A DNA stretch of 64,000 nt from Diadema setosum (GCF_964275005.1 NC_092706.1:22723187-22787186); one strand, 5' to 3'. Positions 49,914 through 61,369 are shown, counted from the stretch's first letter. Numbers and translations are program-made. Notes: generated by a model from the letters alone, not told the origin.

Positions 49914-50479
49914 TTAAAGGGAAGATAAACCCCAAGAACAATGTGGATTGAGTGAAAGCAGCAACATTAGTAGAACACATCAGTGAAAGTTTGAAGAAAA
50001 TCGGACAATCGATGCAAAAGTTATGAATTTTCAAAGTTTTGGTGTTGGAACCGCTGGATGAGGAGACTACTAGAGGTTATGACGTATGAGTGGACTACAA
50101 TATCAAGAAAATATAAAGAAAATACTGCAAAAATCCATTTTTCATGAAAATTACAAATTCCATCAACTTGATATTGACATATGTTAAGGGTAGCAATTAT
50201 TCCCCCTGCTTTCTGAAAGCGGTTGGTCCACTGCTCTTTCATAATTCTAGAAAAGTGAATTTTTGTTGAATATCCTTTATATTTTCTTTGTATTGTTGTC
50301 CACTCATACGTCATATCCTCTAGTAGTCTCCTCATCCAGCGGTTCCAACACCAAAACTTTAAAAATTCATAACTTTTGCATCGATTGTCCGATTTTTCTC
50401 AAACTTTCACTGATGTGTTCTACTAATGTTGCTGCTTTCACTCAATCCACATTGTTCTTTGGGTTTACCTTCCCTTTAA
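49914..50479. repeat. Long foldback element, family C, TTAA-bounded
   Basis: TTAAAGGGAAGATAAACCC at the left pairs with GGGTTTACCTTCCCTTTAA at the right. The arms extend about 240 bp (for example GTGGATTGAGTGAAAGCAGC against GCTGCTTTCACTCAATCCAC), leaving a short core around ATTATTCCCCCTGCTTTCTG. It is flanked by TTAA. The arms differ by scattered substitutions. Non-coding. Confidence 0.85.
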
Positions 50480-50945
50480 TGTGAAGTGCACAATGCACTT
50501 TCAGTACAGCATTATTGAAAGCCCATGCCTTACATTTATGTGGTCTGGGGGCTAGACTAGATTTGGGGAAAAAAAAATTTCCCCACTTGCACTGTGGGAT
50601 TAGCGACTCGTGAATGCGTAATAAAGCTGAATTCCAGACTATTCATGAATCTTTAAAATGATGGTCAGTGAAGTTGCAGTCAGTGACAAATACCAGAAAC
50701 TTTCACCGACCTCCTTCCTCATGGAGCCAGAACATTCAAATGTCAGGATTTACATCTAGCCCATTTCACACAATCGGTTCGTTCACTGGTGCCCCATTCA
50801 TACTGCTAAAAAAAAATGCATCAAAATATAACTGTTGTAAGACTAATAGAGAATATAAATCAAGAGGTTTTGCTGTGTCTCTACCCTCCTCTGTCAGCTA
50901 TAGTTTCAAACAAAACACAATATGAAATGCAGAAGAAAATGTAAA

Positions 50946-51286
50946 CCATATGCAGGGCTCGACACTAACTTTATTTTTCGGTGGCCCGTTGGGGCCACCA
51001 AAATCATCAATTTCAAATTTTTGGTGGCCCGAGAGAAAAATTTGGTGGCCCGAAAAAAAAATTTGATAAAAGTCCGTTTTTTTTAAAAATAAGTCGCACA
51101 CTCACTGCATGCATTTATGCATTTCCGGCGCAAAAAGTTACGAATTTATTGACACACTTTTCAAAAAAATTTGGTGGCCCGAGGTGGGCCACCAAATTTG
51201 CCCTTTTCTGAAATTTGGTGGCCCGACTTTCATTTTTGGTGGCCCCGGGCCACCGGGCCACCGTTAGTGTCGAGCCCTGCCATATG
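50946..51286. repeat. hAT-like MITE with 7-bp target duplication CCATATG
   Basis: CCATATG at 50946-50952 and 51280-51286 flanks the ends CAGGGCTCGACACTAAC and GTTAGTGTCGAGCCCTG, exact 17-bp inverted repeats. The interior is built from TTTGGTGGCCCGA repeats in both orientations. hAT elements usually give 8 bp; 7 perfect bases are visible. No transposase. Confidence 0.85.
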
Positions 51287-51344
51287 TGACATTTATCTTT
51301 TGATCTACATGTACAATGTAACTTGAAAAATTAGTCACACATGT

Positions 51345-51525
51345 ATTGGTCAGTGGTGGATGAGGGGGGAGGGGTGCAACTGGCACGGCCCCTTTTATCA
51401 TGGGAGCCTTTTTTGTTTTTTGTTTTCTTTTTTTTGCTTGTCAGCTGATTAAACCCGGAAGTGGCACCATAGATATTTTTTCCGCCCCCCCCCCCCCCTT
51501 TACGGAATTCCTGGATCTGGATACT
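51345..51525. repeat. Relic of a GTGG-ended MITE
   Basis: Starts TCAGTGGTGGATGAGG and ends GGAATTCCTGGATCTGG; includes AACCCGGAAGTGGC and C/T homopolymers. Words are shared with the elements at 25542 and 40679, so it is probably a decayed relative. Confidence 0.5.
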
Positions 51526-51789
51526 GTTGGTACTTCATTTTTCTACGAATAAATAATATTATTTTCTGGTCAGTTTTTTCTGTTTGCTTATGTTACTGTT
51601 GATACTTGTCAAAATTGTTTAAGTATGCTCAGAGCCGTGTGTAATAATTTCAAAATGATCAGTAAGGAAAAAACCTGAATTATAATATGAGTTTTAAAAA
51701 AGTGCATTAAAGTAGCTTGCCGCTGAGGCTAGTGCCAAGGCTGTATATCATTATACAAAAATAAAAATAAAAAACACAAAACTTGTGTT

Positions 51790-52995
51790 GTTGTGACAAA
51801 AAGAGCCAGAGATTATATACTATGTGATCACATGGAAACTGCTCAAGGACAAAAGAGACCCAACACTAATTTTTCATAGGAAATTCTTGAAATCGTTGTT
51901 ATGTGTAAATAAATTTACACCAGATTGTATGGTATATGCAGAAACCGGGAGAACACGACTGGCTAGTACTGTTAAATATCGTATGGTTAGCTTCTGGCTG
52001 AGGATCATAAAGGGTTTTTCTGCTAAATATTCATTCAGGTTTTATATACACTCCAAAGATTAATAAGTCAACAGGACACGACCGTTGTATTTAAGTGGAT
52101 ATCTCATATTGAAGAAATTTTAAACAATGCTGGTCTTGGTGTTGTATGGCTAAGAAAAGGGGAAGGATTTAGTAATAACTGGATATTAAGCACCTTGAAG
52201 CTGAGATTAAGTGAAATGTCTAAACAGGATTTGATGGCAAATGTTTGGTCAAATAGAGTATGTTTAAATTATAGGATTTTTAAGACGAATAGTCTCGTTG
52301 AAAGGTATTTAGTCCAGTTGAGTAAGAGGGATAGAATTTCATTGAGTCATTTTAGATGTAGGTCAAATCAGTTGCCAGTTAATAATAGAAGATTTGTACA
52401 GTCATTTGATGAAAGGGATGTTCAATGCCCTTGTTGTGATAGACATGAAACCGGTGATGAATTTCACTATGTTTTCGTTTGCCCCTTCTTTGAAAAGGAA
52501 AGAAAGTTATATTTAAGCAATCATTATGTGGTTAAACGTCCTTGCTCATTACACATGTCCAGATTATTTTCATGCTCGCATTTAGGACAGCTTAAAAGAT
52601 TAGTATTATTTGTGAGGCTGATCATGTCATATTTTGCAAGTTTGCAGAAGCCTGAACAAGTTTAGTGTACTGTAGTCAAGAAAGAAAATATTGAAACTCG
52701 TAGTGGTAGAAAAATTAAGCATCCAGTGATACTCAATCTCTAGTACATATTTTGTTGTTGTATGTCACGATTGTTTGGTCGTATGGTTCATACGATTAGT
52801 TAACCTTGCTTGCCAATTTGTATATCACTGTATATATGTTTAGTAGGTATAGACTATTTTATATGTACATCATTGTAATATATCACAAACATGTATTCTT
52901 TTTATATTGTAATGACCATATCTTGTATTTATGTGTTGTACTCTCATACCCCGAAATGGGGTCGGAAGAGTCGAATAAAATCTAAAAATCTAACA
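51790..52995 (+). pseudogene. 5'-truncated, frameshifted LINE (non-LTR retrotransposon), 3' end
   Basis: A frame at ~51870-52060 encodes KFLKSLLCVNKFTPDCMVY then ETGR, the region after the reverse transcriptase palm in many animal LINEs. Near 52055 the frame shifts, and the second frame (about 52070-52665) continues through WISHIEEILNNAGLGVVWL, RISLSHFRCRSNQLPVNN and a zinc-binding-type CPCCDRHETGDEF followed by VCPFF, then a stop. The tail has a small CCCCGAAATGGGG hairpin at ~52950-52963 and ends GAATAAAATCTAAAAATCTAA, a short tandem 3' end as in CR1/L2-type elements. All endonuclease and most reverse transcriptase sequence is missing, so it is dead. Confidence 0.7.
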
Positions 52996-53056
52996 CTATT
53001 CAGTTAGCTGCAATACATTGTTTTAGTTTGATCATGAGTTGCTCTTTCACAATTGT

Positions 53057-53823
53057 TGTCCCCGCTGAACGAGTTCGAGCAGGGGACTATGAAACGGGCT
53101 CCGTACGTGTGTGTGTCTATGTGTCCGTCCGTCCGTCCGTTGTCTGTCTGTCCGTCTGTGTGTGCGCCCGTGTGTGATCAAAATGTTCAATTTGCTACTT
53201 CTCTGTCATTTATGAGCCGATTTTGATTTTGTTTGCTTTATATGATAGCACTACATGGGAGCTTTGAAACTTCTACACAGAATTTCAGTTGTGACCTTTG
53301 ACCTTGACCTTTGACCTATATTGTACATTTTGCTTCAAAATGCTACTCCTTCGCCATTTCTAACCCGATTTCGATTCCATTTGCTTTATGTGATGGCACT
53401 AGGTGAGGGCTTCAAAACTTATACACAGAATTTTGACCTTTGACTTCTTTGACCTTTGACCTTGATTTTTGACCTATATTGTACATTGGCTACAAAATGC
53501 TACTCCTTCGCCATTTCTAACCCGATTTCGATTCCGTTTGCTTTATGTGATGGCATTAGGTGAGGGCTTCAAAACTTCTACACAGAATTTTGACCTTTGA
53601 TTTCTTTGACCTTTGACCTTTATTTTTGACCTGTAGTGTACATTTTGCTACAAAATGCTACTCCTTCGCCATTTCTAACCCGATTTCAATTCCGTTTGCT
53701 TTATGTGATGGCACTAGGTGAGGGCTTCAGAACTTCTACACAGAATTTTGATCTTTGACCTTTGACCTTGATTTTTGACCTATATTGTACATTTGCTACA
53801 AAATGCTACTTCCGGCGGGGACA
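53057..53823. repeat. TIR element carrying a 158-bp minisatellite with TGACCT half-sites
   Basis: Ends TGTCCCCGC (53057) and GCGGGGACA (53823) are inverted. After a GTGT/GTCC simple tract (53108-53175) come about three and a half units with a ~158-bp period (CTACTCCTTCGCC at 53343, 53500 and 53658). Each unit holds several TTTGACCT words, often as TGACCTTTGACCT, which is a direct repeat with 1-base spacing. Non-coding. Confidence 0.75.
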
Positions 53824-54869
53824 TATATTACGCACCGCGTAATTTCTACTTTTCCTTGTTTTTAAAGGCAACATGATGACAATAATGATCTGCCAGAGTG
53901 AGGCAGGTACAATAATGTACTCATGCACAGCACATGCACTGACGGTCTGGCATATATACCACTGTGATATGTTCTGGTCCATTGAGCAATGCAGTCTTTT
54001 GACAGTTTTATGTGATTTTAGGTGGCTTGTATACGTTAAATACACTATATACAGGGTACATGCTTATTTGGTCGTCTATATGTGCAGTAAGAATTCAGTG
54101 CATAAGAGATCCATGTAACATATTGTATTATTCATTGTGCACATTGCCATGCTGAATGTTGAATTTGATATGCTGCTTTTGCTTGGTGGAACAGGCAATC
54201 ATGAAAATCATTGTTTTATTAATCAACCATGCGATTCATTATGACGTGACAATGCTAACGTACTTTACCCTATTCTGTTCTTTTGCATACGTTACACTCC
54301 ATGACAGGGCTCAGCATAGCATCGTAGCCCCTCCAGTTCACCTCAACCTTGTACCTTCCCGCATTTCCATGACAATATCTGCTTTCACCGCTCTATCATA
54401 TTAAAGCCAGTAGGCCTATTGTATATCCAAAAGAGAAAGCTCTTCTCCCATCCTCATAAAAAAAAATCCACTAATCATATAAACAGTGCTTGTAACATAC
54501 ATTGTGGCTACCTCTTTAATAAATTCATCTAGAAATCTAGTCTATCAAAATCACTTCACTCAGTGATCTTAGGGTAGAATGCTGAAATACTGTAAACAGA
54601 GTTTGTGATGATAGATCTTCTGTTTACCTTTAATCATCCTCATTTCTAGAACAATACCATTCAGATTTTACTGAAATTGTGCTCTGCCATCTCACTATCC
54701 TCAGAATCCAGATGTTAAATGAGGGGACCACATGGTCCTTGTTCAGTATCTCTTTAGGGGTTAAAGTACTTTCATGTTTCATCTTTCTGTCAAGTATGGT
54801 GAAATGTTTTGACGGTTACATGTAGCTGAATGAATTTGAGCTCTGCTGGTAGAGGGAAAGTTGTAAGGC
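53824..54869. other. Upstream flank of the transporter gene, nothing recognised
   Basis: AT-rich DNA with no repeat family that I could match and no exon with paired splice signals. Confidence 0.5.
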
Positions 54870-54879
54870 TCATTATTGA

Positions 54880-54952
54880 TATATATAATACTGCGCAAAG
54901 CGGGAAGAGCGGCGGACTGCAGAGGGGGGAAAAGGGTCTAGCCTCTGATTGG
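54880..54952 (+). promoter_or_regulatory. Likely core promoter of the SLC15 gene
   Basis: TATATATAATA at 54880-54890 is a TATA-box candidate about 80-90 bp before the start codon, putting transcription start near 54915. Downstream, GC-rich sequence and CTGATTGGCTGG (an inverted CCAAT word at 54948-54952) would fall in the 5' UTR. Confidence 0.4.
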
Positions 54953-54969
54953 CTGGAGTGAGCTGACGG

Positions 54970-55063
54970 ATGACGGACCTGGCCGAAGAAAGCGAGCTGG
55001 TTCCTTTCATCATGGAAGAAAATAGCGCCCCCAATAGTGGTGGCAAACCTACCCCAACCCAAG
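54970..55063 (+). CDS. SLC15A2: SLC15 peptide transporter, coding exon 1 (N-terminal tail)
   Basis: The gene encodes a proton-coupled di/tripeptide transporter of the plasma membrane (POT/PTR2 family). ATG at 54970 is preceded in frame by TGA at 54964-54966, so it is the first possible start. 31 codons (MTDLAEESELVPFIMEE..., ending PTPTQ) form an acidic cytoplasmic tail before the first helix, followed by a split codon and the donor G|GTATTA. Exon 1 joins exon 2 in phase 1. The tail itself is not conserved in the family; the call rests on phase and on the exons downstream. Orthology to SLC15A2 rather than SLC15A1 is judged from remembered similarity only. Confidence 0.6.
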
Positions 55064-55204
55064 GTATTAACAGTGAGATGTTTGTTGATTTGGGATATTC
55101 TTCACAGATCTGAAGTGTTTAGTGCTGAGTGAAAATCTAACCTCCCTCCTCATCACTTTCACCCTCTTTTTATTTTTTATTTTTTTGCAAATTGAAAGCT
55201 TTTG

Positions 55205-55800
55205 TTTGACAGTTACATGGTCTACTAGTACTGCAACTACTTCTGCTGCTGCTTCTACTATACATCTATTATTTCCACTTCGATCTACTGCTATGTCACT
55301 TATTTTGATACCACTACTGTATTCTACTTCTATTCCTACTGCTATTGCTAGCTGCTACATACTGCTGCTATTACTAGTACCACTACTACTACCACCACTA
55401 CTACTGCTACTACTACTACTACTACCACCACTACTACCACCACTACTGCTGCTACTACTACTACTACTACTACTGCTACTACTACTGCTACTACTACTAC
55501 TACTACCACTACTACTACTGCTACTACTACTAGTACTACCACCACTACTACCACCACTACTGCTACTACTGCTACTACTACTAACTACTACTACGACGAC
55601 CACCACGTAAACGATGACTACTGCTGCTACTACTACTACTACTACTACTACTTCTATTACATAACTACTATTGCTGCATCTGCTACTGTATGACTACAAC
55701 AACTACTACTACTACTACTTCTACTTCTGCTACCACCACTGCTACTACTACTTCTACAACTGCTACTACTACTACTATTAGTACTACTACTACTACTGCC
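55205..55800 (+). repeat. (TAC/TGC)n microsatellite in SLC15 intron 1
   Basis: Long imperfect (CTA)n with interspersed CTG, CCA and TTC triplets. It produces open frames of pure Thr, Leu, Ser or Val on several frames and strands, none of them genes. It lies between exon 1 and exon 2. Confidence 0.9.
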
Positions 55801-56356
55801 ACTATATGTTCTGGTACAAGTGATATTTCCACTATGATTACTGTGATGTGTCCTTATAGCTGTGATAAAGTCATTTTAGTTTTATAGTATTCTAAAACAA
55901 TTTCTTCTTCTGCTACTCTTACTAAGGTTGTCACTCCTTCAGCAATGGTAATGCATGCTTGTTGTACACTTTGCTTCGTCTGCTTCTGGTATTTAATGCC
56001 ATTTTGTCTGATCTATGAAAAAATCTCTTTAAAAAAGAATAAGGACACCATCACCTATAAAGCATGCTAGTAAAATCAGTGCTACGCATAAAGTGCATTA
56101 ATATTTCTTTGTGAATTCATTTACCGTGGGCCCAAAGTAACACCATGAAACCAAACCTGAAGACAGACACAAAAAGAGCTGATGTACGTGCTTCATATGT
56201 GATGTAAAGCTTCATATGAATTTAATTCTAATAGAGTTCATAGAGTATTACAGTGCTCATGATGATAATTTTCCATGATCAAATTCATGTATTCAATTCA
56301 GAATTCTTTTGTCAAGAGTTTTTCCTCCCATCATCTGTGCCTGATTGATGTTGCAG

Positions 56357-56421
56357 ATACGTCGCTGATAGGCAAACAGCCCGACAAGAAGATCAGCGGC
56401 AAAGGATGGGGGCGTGTGGGG
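56357..56421 (+). CDS. SLC15A2: SLC15 peptide transporter, coding exon 2
   Basis: Acceptor GATGTTGCAG and donor GGG|GTAAGT bracket 65 nt. With the split codon from exon 1 (Asp32) it encodes residues 33-53 (TSLIGKQPDKKISGKGWGRV then G), a basic stretch still ahead of the first helix. It begins in phase 1 and ends on a codon boundary, exactly what exons 1 and 3 need. This small exon has no family motif, so it is accepted on splice signals and phase. Confidence 0.55.
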
Positions 56422-56856
56422 GTAAGTCGTGAGTCCCTCATTAGGTCATAATCAGGACTAATTTCATATTGAAGAAGGATGCGTGTGCATGAGTTTTGTC
56501 GGAAGAGCTCGCCAAATGGGTAAATGCAATTACGTGATTTGAACATATTTCACTACGGTGCTGCCGCGATTTGAACATGTTTCAATACGGTGCTGCTATT
56601 AGTGGCGAAATGTAGGTCGGTGCAAAACATCAAGACGACAAAACAACCTGCCTTTTTTATATCATTTATCAAGCTTACTTGAATTGGTTGTTGGTAATGA
56701 CACATGAGAAATCAGAGCAGCGTAACAGCAATTGATTGAAGAAAATGGGCAAATATATAGAAAAGTTTCACAGTTTAGATGTCAGTCGGTCATGCCATTT
56801 TCAAGATAATTATTCTAACTGTCATCAGTTTCATTGAATTCTTCTTTTTTCTCCTT

Positions 56857-57215
56857 AAAGGTCCTGTTTTCCGTTGGGAGCAGTGATTTAAAAAATGTTC
56901 AAGATATCACATTTCATGCATACATATGTATGTGTAGGTCTGTTGTACCACAAAACATCCTACCATATACTCAGTAACATTTTTGCAATAAAGCCTAAAA
57001 TATAAGGAGATATCAGTATTTTTCTCAATAAACTGTGGACGGTTTAGTCTGGAAACATTTTTGTATAACTATTGTTCACATTTTGTATATATTTAACAAT
57101 ACTTGATATTGATTTTGCTGATTCAAATTTTGACAGTGGTTGTTTCTATCCCTGACTCACATTTTAGAACTATTTCAAAGCACTACTGCTGATTTTGTTT
57201 CATCTGCAAATTGTA
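56857..57215 (-). repeat. Family A repeat, copy 6, in SLC15 intron 2
   Basis: Reverse-oriented full copy from AGGTCCTGTTTTCCGTTGGG to GATTTTGTTTCATCTGCAAA. It marks the same outer limits as copies 1 and 2, defining the family ends. Confidence 0.8.
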
Positions 57216-57310
57216 ACTAATGCCTGTAACCTTTGTGCTGCATTCAGCAATTTAATTGCTTGCACATTCAAACACTTTCTTTGTCAATTGTCTCAGAAAT
57301 CAGGTAACTA

Positions 57311-57522
57311 CCGTACGAGCTGAAATTTTCGCGGTGGTTTTATTTTCGCGAATTTCACGAATCGCCTTTGAAGCGCGAAAATAACAACACGCGAAAATAA
57401 CAACGCACAAATAAGTAAGTACAGTTAGACCCTCGCAACTGTAAAATTAACAACACGCGAAAATGTCCTCCAAGTAGCAATTCGCGAAAATATCTGTACG
57501 CGAAAATTTCAGCTCGTACAGT
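57311..57522. repeat. MITE family E, copy 4, in SLC15 intron 2
   Basis: Ends CCGTACGAGCTGAAATTTTC and GAAAATTTCAGCTCGTACAG are inverted with 17 or more matching bases. The interior is dense in TTCGCGAA and CGCGAAAAT words. This is the cleanest copy of the family. Confidence 0.8.
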
Positions 57523-57574
57523 TATTGGGCCTTCAGGCTGGACTGAGGCACAGTGCTACACAATAATATACAAA

Positions 57575-58100
57575 TAGTGAATGGTCACGAGTGCAATGGT
57601 ACGAGATTTCGCACGAGGTGAGAGATAGCTAGAGGCGCTCTTTTAGTGCGCCTCATCTTTCACCGAGTGCGAAATCTCGTTCCATTGCACGAGTAAAGAA
57701 CATACACTATTTGTTTTATACAACACCTCAAACGTCAACGGATTTGGTACTCACAGATTCTTGAATTTAGCACAGAAATGGCAACCATTTTCCGTGAAAG
57801 ACGAATGAGTAGCCTCACTGTGTATGTACATGTTAACGTGTATGTACGTATGCGAAACGAAGTTGTTTACAAGAAATGAGTGACAAAAGTACGCGCTTGT
57901 AAGCGCGCTTGTAGTTGTTGAGTGCATGCGGCACATGTTTGTTTATTGTGACATCAGAGCGCATGCACTAGAACATTTTGATCGAACCAAAATTGCACGC
58001 TGAGACAGCCAGAGCGTGTAATAGAACCTTTCACTAAATGTCACGTGACGGGCAATCGACCAATCGGATAGCTACATTCTACATAGGTGTTGTATAATGA
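57575..58100 (+). repeat. Composite foldback plus MITE, family K, copy 2, in SLC15 intron 2
   Basis: A hairpin (CACGAGTGCAATGG... at 57586, ...CCATTGCACGAG ending 57693) is followed by CACTATTTGTTTTATACAAC and then an element with ends TTATACAACACCT and AGGTGTTGTATAA (about 57714-58098). Order and joint match copy 1 (36580-37055) read on the other strand. Confidence 0.7.
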
Positions 58101-59295
58101 GCTTTCTAACTTCTACAGCTAGGTCAAGTTTGTATGGATAACCTATTGCTAATGAAAAAGTTTTGCAAGTAAGGCATAGTGCCTGGGCAAGGGTTAAGAG
58201 AGTGTGCATACTATGTACATTGTACTAAAAAAATTCTTAGTTGTCATTTTTCTTTTCTTTTTCTGTTCGTTTGGGGTATATTTCTTGGAAAGGGGAAAAC
58301 AGATCAAACTGAATAAATAGGCACGGTTTGTAGATTGGGCCAGAAGAACAGCTGTCATAAATCTGAGGATTTTTTGATGTTTACACCTTGTACAAATGTC
58401 TATCAGTCTGTATCTCTTTCCATTTGCTGCGAATCCTATTCTTAACCCTTTATTTGCCGTGGTATAACCCCCTGGGCCCTGTGTGCCACATTATTATTCT
58501 GAGATACCAACGTTGTCATGCTTTGGGAAGACATTCTGTTTTTCTAATCCATATATTAAACTTTTATAGATTTCTGTTAAGCTGGACCTGTAGTAAGCAA
58601 AGTTGTAGAGAAAATGCCAAGCTCTGCTTTGATGTACAATGTAGATTGTATGACTGATCTGTTAATTGCTTTTCTTTCAAATGACCAGGAACTACATTAT
58701 TGTATAAAAAATGCATGAGTTTTGCATACAAATAATGACAGAAACTTAGAATTTACACACAAATTCAGTAGGGAACACTGCTTGCTAGTCAATCAGCAAA
58801 TAAAATGCAAACTATATGTGAGAGGAGGGAAACGCTTTCATTGTACTGTGGCCTTTTGCGATGTATTGATCGGTTTGGGCAGGTTTGGGTGGGTTTGTGC
58901 ATTTGAGCAGAATTTGTGAAGTTGGCACGCCGTCGACCGAGTCGGGCGTGCGAATGTGGCACATAAAGAGTTAATATTTAGTACTGGTTCTTACTCATGA
59001 TCAGAATTCCTATCTAGATTCAAATGGATGATTACCAAAATTTGGTCCATATTTCGTCTCACTCAACTCCACAAAACAACCACTGGCTGCTCATAACATG
59101 TGACCTGCCATATTACAATAAAAAACAATGGTTCGATGGCTGGCATTTATAGTGACACAATGAGTTACATGTATATACACATGTGATGATAATTCATAGT
59201 TTTGTGCTCCATTCATTTGGTCAATGCATTTAATGAGCTCTGTGATTTCCTTTCCCTCCCTAACTTGATGTTCTTGTTGTTTTTTTTCTTCCCCT
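58101..59295 (+). other. Rest of SLC15 intron 2, nothing recognised
   Basis: Unique-looking AT-rich intron sequence; an 89-codon open frame at 58388-58657 has no splice context or domain. Confidence 0.5.
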
Positions 59296-59299
59296 CTTA

Positions 59300-59563
59300 T
59301 GTATAACTCTCTATCTGTCCATCTGTGTCTGTTGTTCTTTCTGCATGTTTTTCTGTCTGTTCTTGTTTACGTCTGTGTATTTGTCTGTTTCTTTGGCTAT
59401 CTCTCTGCATGTCTGTCTGCCTGGCTGTCTTTTTCTTTATGATTTGTTTTTCTGTCTATCTCTCCATCTGTCTGTATATGTCTATTTGTCCGTCCGTCTG
59501 TCTGTCTGTTGGTGTGTCTGTCTGTTTGTGTGTCTGTCTGTTTATTTGTCTGTCTCCTGTTCC
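59300..59563 (+). repeat. (TCTG)n-like tract abutting the exon 3 acceptor
   Basis: Imperfect TCTG/TCTT/TCCG repeats run right up to CCTGTTCCAG and so serve as the pyrimidine tract of the intron 2 acceptor. Confidence 0.85.
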
Positions 59564-59565
59564 AG

Positions 59566-59659
59566 AAATTCATGACAGGCAGGTCTGGGTTCCCCAAGAG
59601 TGTCTTTTTCATCGTTGGCACAGAGTTCTGCGAGAGGTTTTCATACTATGGCATGAAAG
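59566..59659 (+). CDS. SLC15A2: SLC15 peptide transporter, coding exon 3 (helix 1, ExxER)
   Basis: 94 nt encode residues 54-84: a short basic link, then FPKSVFFIVGTEFCERFSYY and GMK. This is transmembrane helix 1 with the POT proton-coupling motif ExxER (Glu73, Glu76, Arg77) followed by Phe-Ser-Tyr-Tyr, diagnostic of SLC15/PTR2 transporters. The acceptor is TTCCAG after a TCTG-rich tract; the donor AAAG|GTTTGTG is weaker than usual but phase-correct. Confidence 0.92.
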
Positions 59660-59826
59660 GTTTGTGAACTGTCACGCCATTCCTTTTTAGATGTACTTTG
59701 TGGTAGAAGAACAACAAAAACGATATCAGTAATGATTACAATGTTGATCACTGATGGTTACTGATGATTGTGAAGATGACAATGATGATAGAAGTTCTTA
59801 TAGTAATGAGGATGATGATAATTGTA

Positions 59827-59938
59827 ATGATACTGCTACTACTACTACTTCTACTAACTACTACTTCTACTACTACTACTCCTGCTACTACAACTACTAC
59901 TGCTGCTGCTGCTGCTACTACCACCACTACTACTACTT

Positions 59939-60001
<63 letters not shown>

Positions 60002-60110
60002 GTACTACTACTACTACTACTACTAGTACTACTACTACTACTACTACTACTACCAATGCTACTACTACTACTACCAATACTACTACTACTACTACTTCTA
60101 TTACTGTTGT
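59827..60110 (+). repeat. (TAC)n microsatellite in SLC15 intron 3
   Basis: Almost pure (ACT)n between about 59937 and 60050 with flanking imperfect triplets. The Thr, Tyr, Ser and Val frames it creates are artefacts. A T/G homopolymer is also present at 60397-60423. Confidence 0.9.
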
Positions 60111-60777
60111 CAATAATGGTAATAGATAATGACCACATTGTTTAGTAAAAGCTAAGGATGATGGTGTTAATGAAATGATGTTTGGGGGAAATGATTGAAC
60201 AAGTTTGTTTTCTCTAATCAAGTATAATGAGAAAGAAATGCCAGATACACAGATAGCTATATTTACATATCCCAAGGTGTATTTGTATTCCAAATGTCAA
60301 ACATGTTTGCTTTGTAAAGTATTATCCGTATTGTATCAAGATTGTATTTGTTTAAACAGGATTGCTGTGTCTGACTTGATGTCTGGCAATAACAATTTTT
60401 TTTTTTTTTTTGATTGGGGGGGGGTAAATTTTACATGACATCAAAAGCATCACAAGTGACATATTTCCATGATGTAGCACAGAAAAAGTTAAGAGAAGAA
60501 TCTAGGTGATGTCAGTGATTTGATAATCTTGACCACCTAGGATTTAAAGGCACCACTTTTAACATTAACATCGTTTCCTGTTTGCTAGCAAAGCCTCTGA
60601 TATTATGTTAATATAGAGCTATGAAAAAAAATAGGCTAGGAAATAAATGCTTATTGCTTTAAATACAACAGAGTGAAACTATGAGAGTGGGCAGATTTCC
60701 AATACAAATCACTTCATTTTTCTCACAGACAGTGGCATATGAATCAACAATGCAGTATAGTTTACGAGCATGGTAGT

Positions 60778-60960
60778 ATTCAAGCTGATTGACAAATTGC
60801 CTTACATGGACATAGATAAGCACTGAATTGCTCAGTTTGTCTTTTGTCATGGCTGCTACTACAACACTGATCAATTCAGTGCTTATACAGTACGTTGTAG
60901 GTCAATTTGTCAATAGTTGCAATAAAAACAACTCGACGCTAGAATTTCATCAATTTGAAC
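60778..60960. repeat. Foldback relic related to the tRNA-unit array, in SLC15 intron 3
   Basis: CTGATTGACAAATTGCC, GATAAGCACTGAATTG and then, inverted, TCATGGCTGCTACTAC, AACACTGATCAATTCAGTGC, CAATTTGTCAATAGTTGC match unit sequence of the 1508-3468 array on both strands. The tRNA-like part is absent. It is an imperfect palindrome of about 180 bp. Confidence 0.75.
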
Positions 60961-61369
60961 ATGCTGGTATTGGTTTGTAAATCTTGTGATTGTAATGGCA
61001 TATATTATATTCTCTCAAAGTATTTGTATTCTAAAGTGTTTATCCATGTTTTTGAACATCATGATGCAGTTCAGTCGGCAAAGTTGGACAAGCGCTTCTG
61101 AAATAGAGCCACGACAAATGAATTAGAGGGAGCATCTGAAAATCCATACCCCTTTTATGTTGCACTCAACTTTAGCTCACTTCTGAAGCAATTAATGTAG
61201 CTTTAGCTCAAGATAAGTCATTTTATACTGTAATTCTTGACCACTCGAGTTTCATGCAAGACCAGAGTTAAACTTGGTAAAGTTATCACCCCTCCCCTCA
61301 GCTGTGCTTTCCACAAGTGCTTTTTTCAAACAACAACAACAACAACAACAAAATCAGTGTACTGTACTT

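Noticed and set aside
50898..51211. ORFs with repeated GGP or FSGHQ words
   Set aside because: They translate the GGTGGCCCGA repeats inside the hAT-like MITE.
52195..52665. Stand-alone host gene of 156 codons
   Set aside because: Its sequence continues upstream in frame without a start and resembles the C-terminal end of LINE proteins; the preceding part is in a shifted frame.
55122..60293. Long Thr-, Ser-, Leu- or Val-rich ORFs
   Set aside because: They are translations of (TAC)n-type microsatellites in SLC15 introns, open on both strands.
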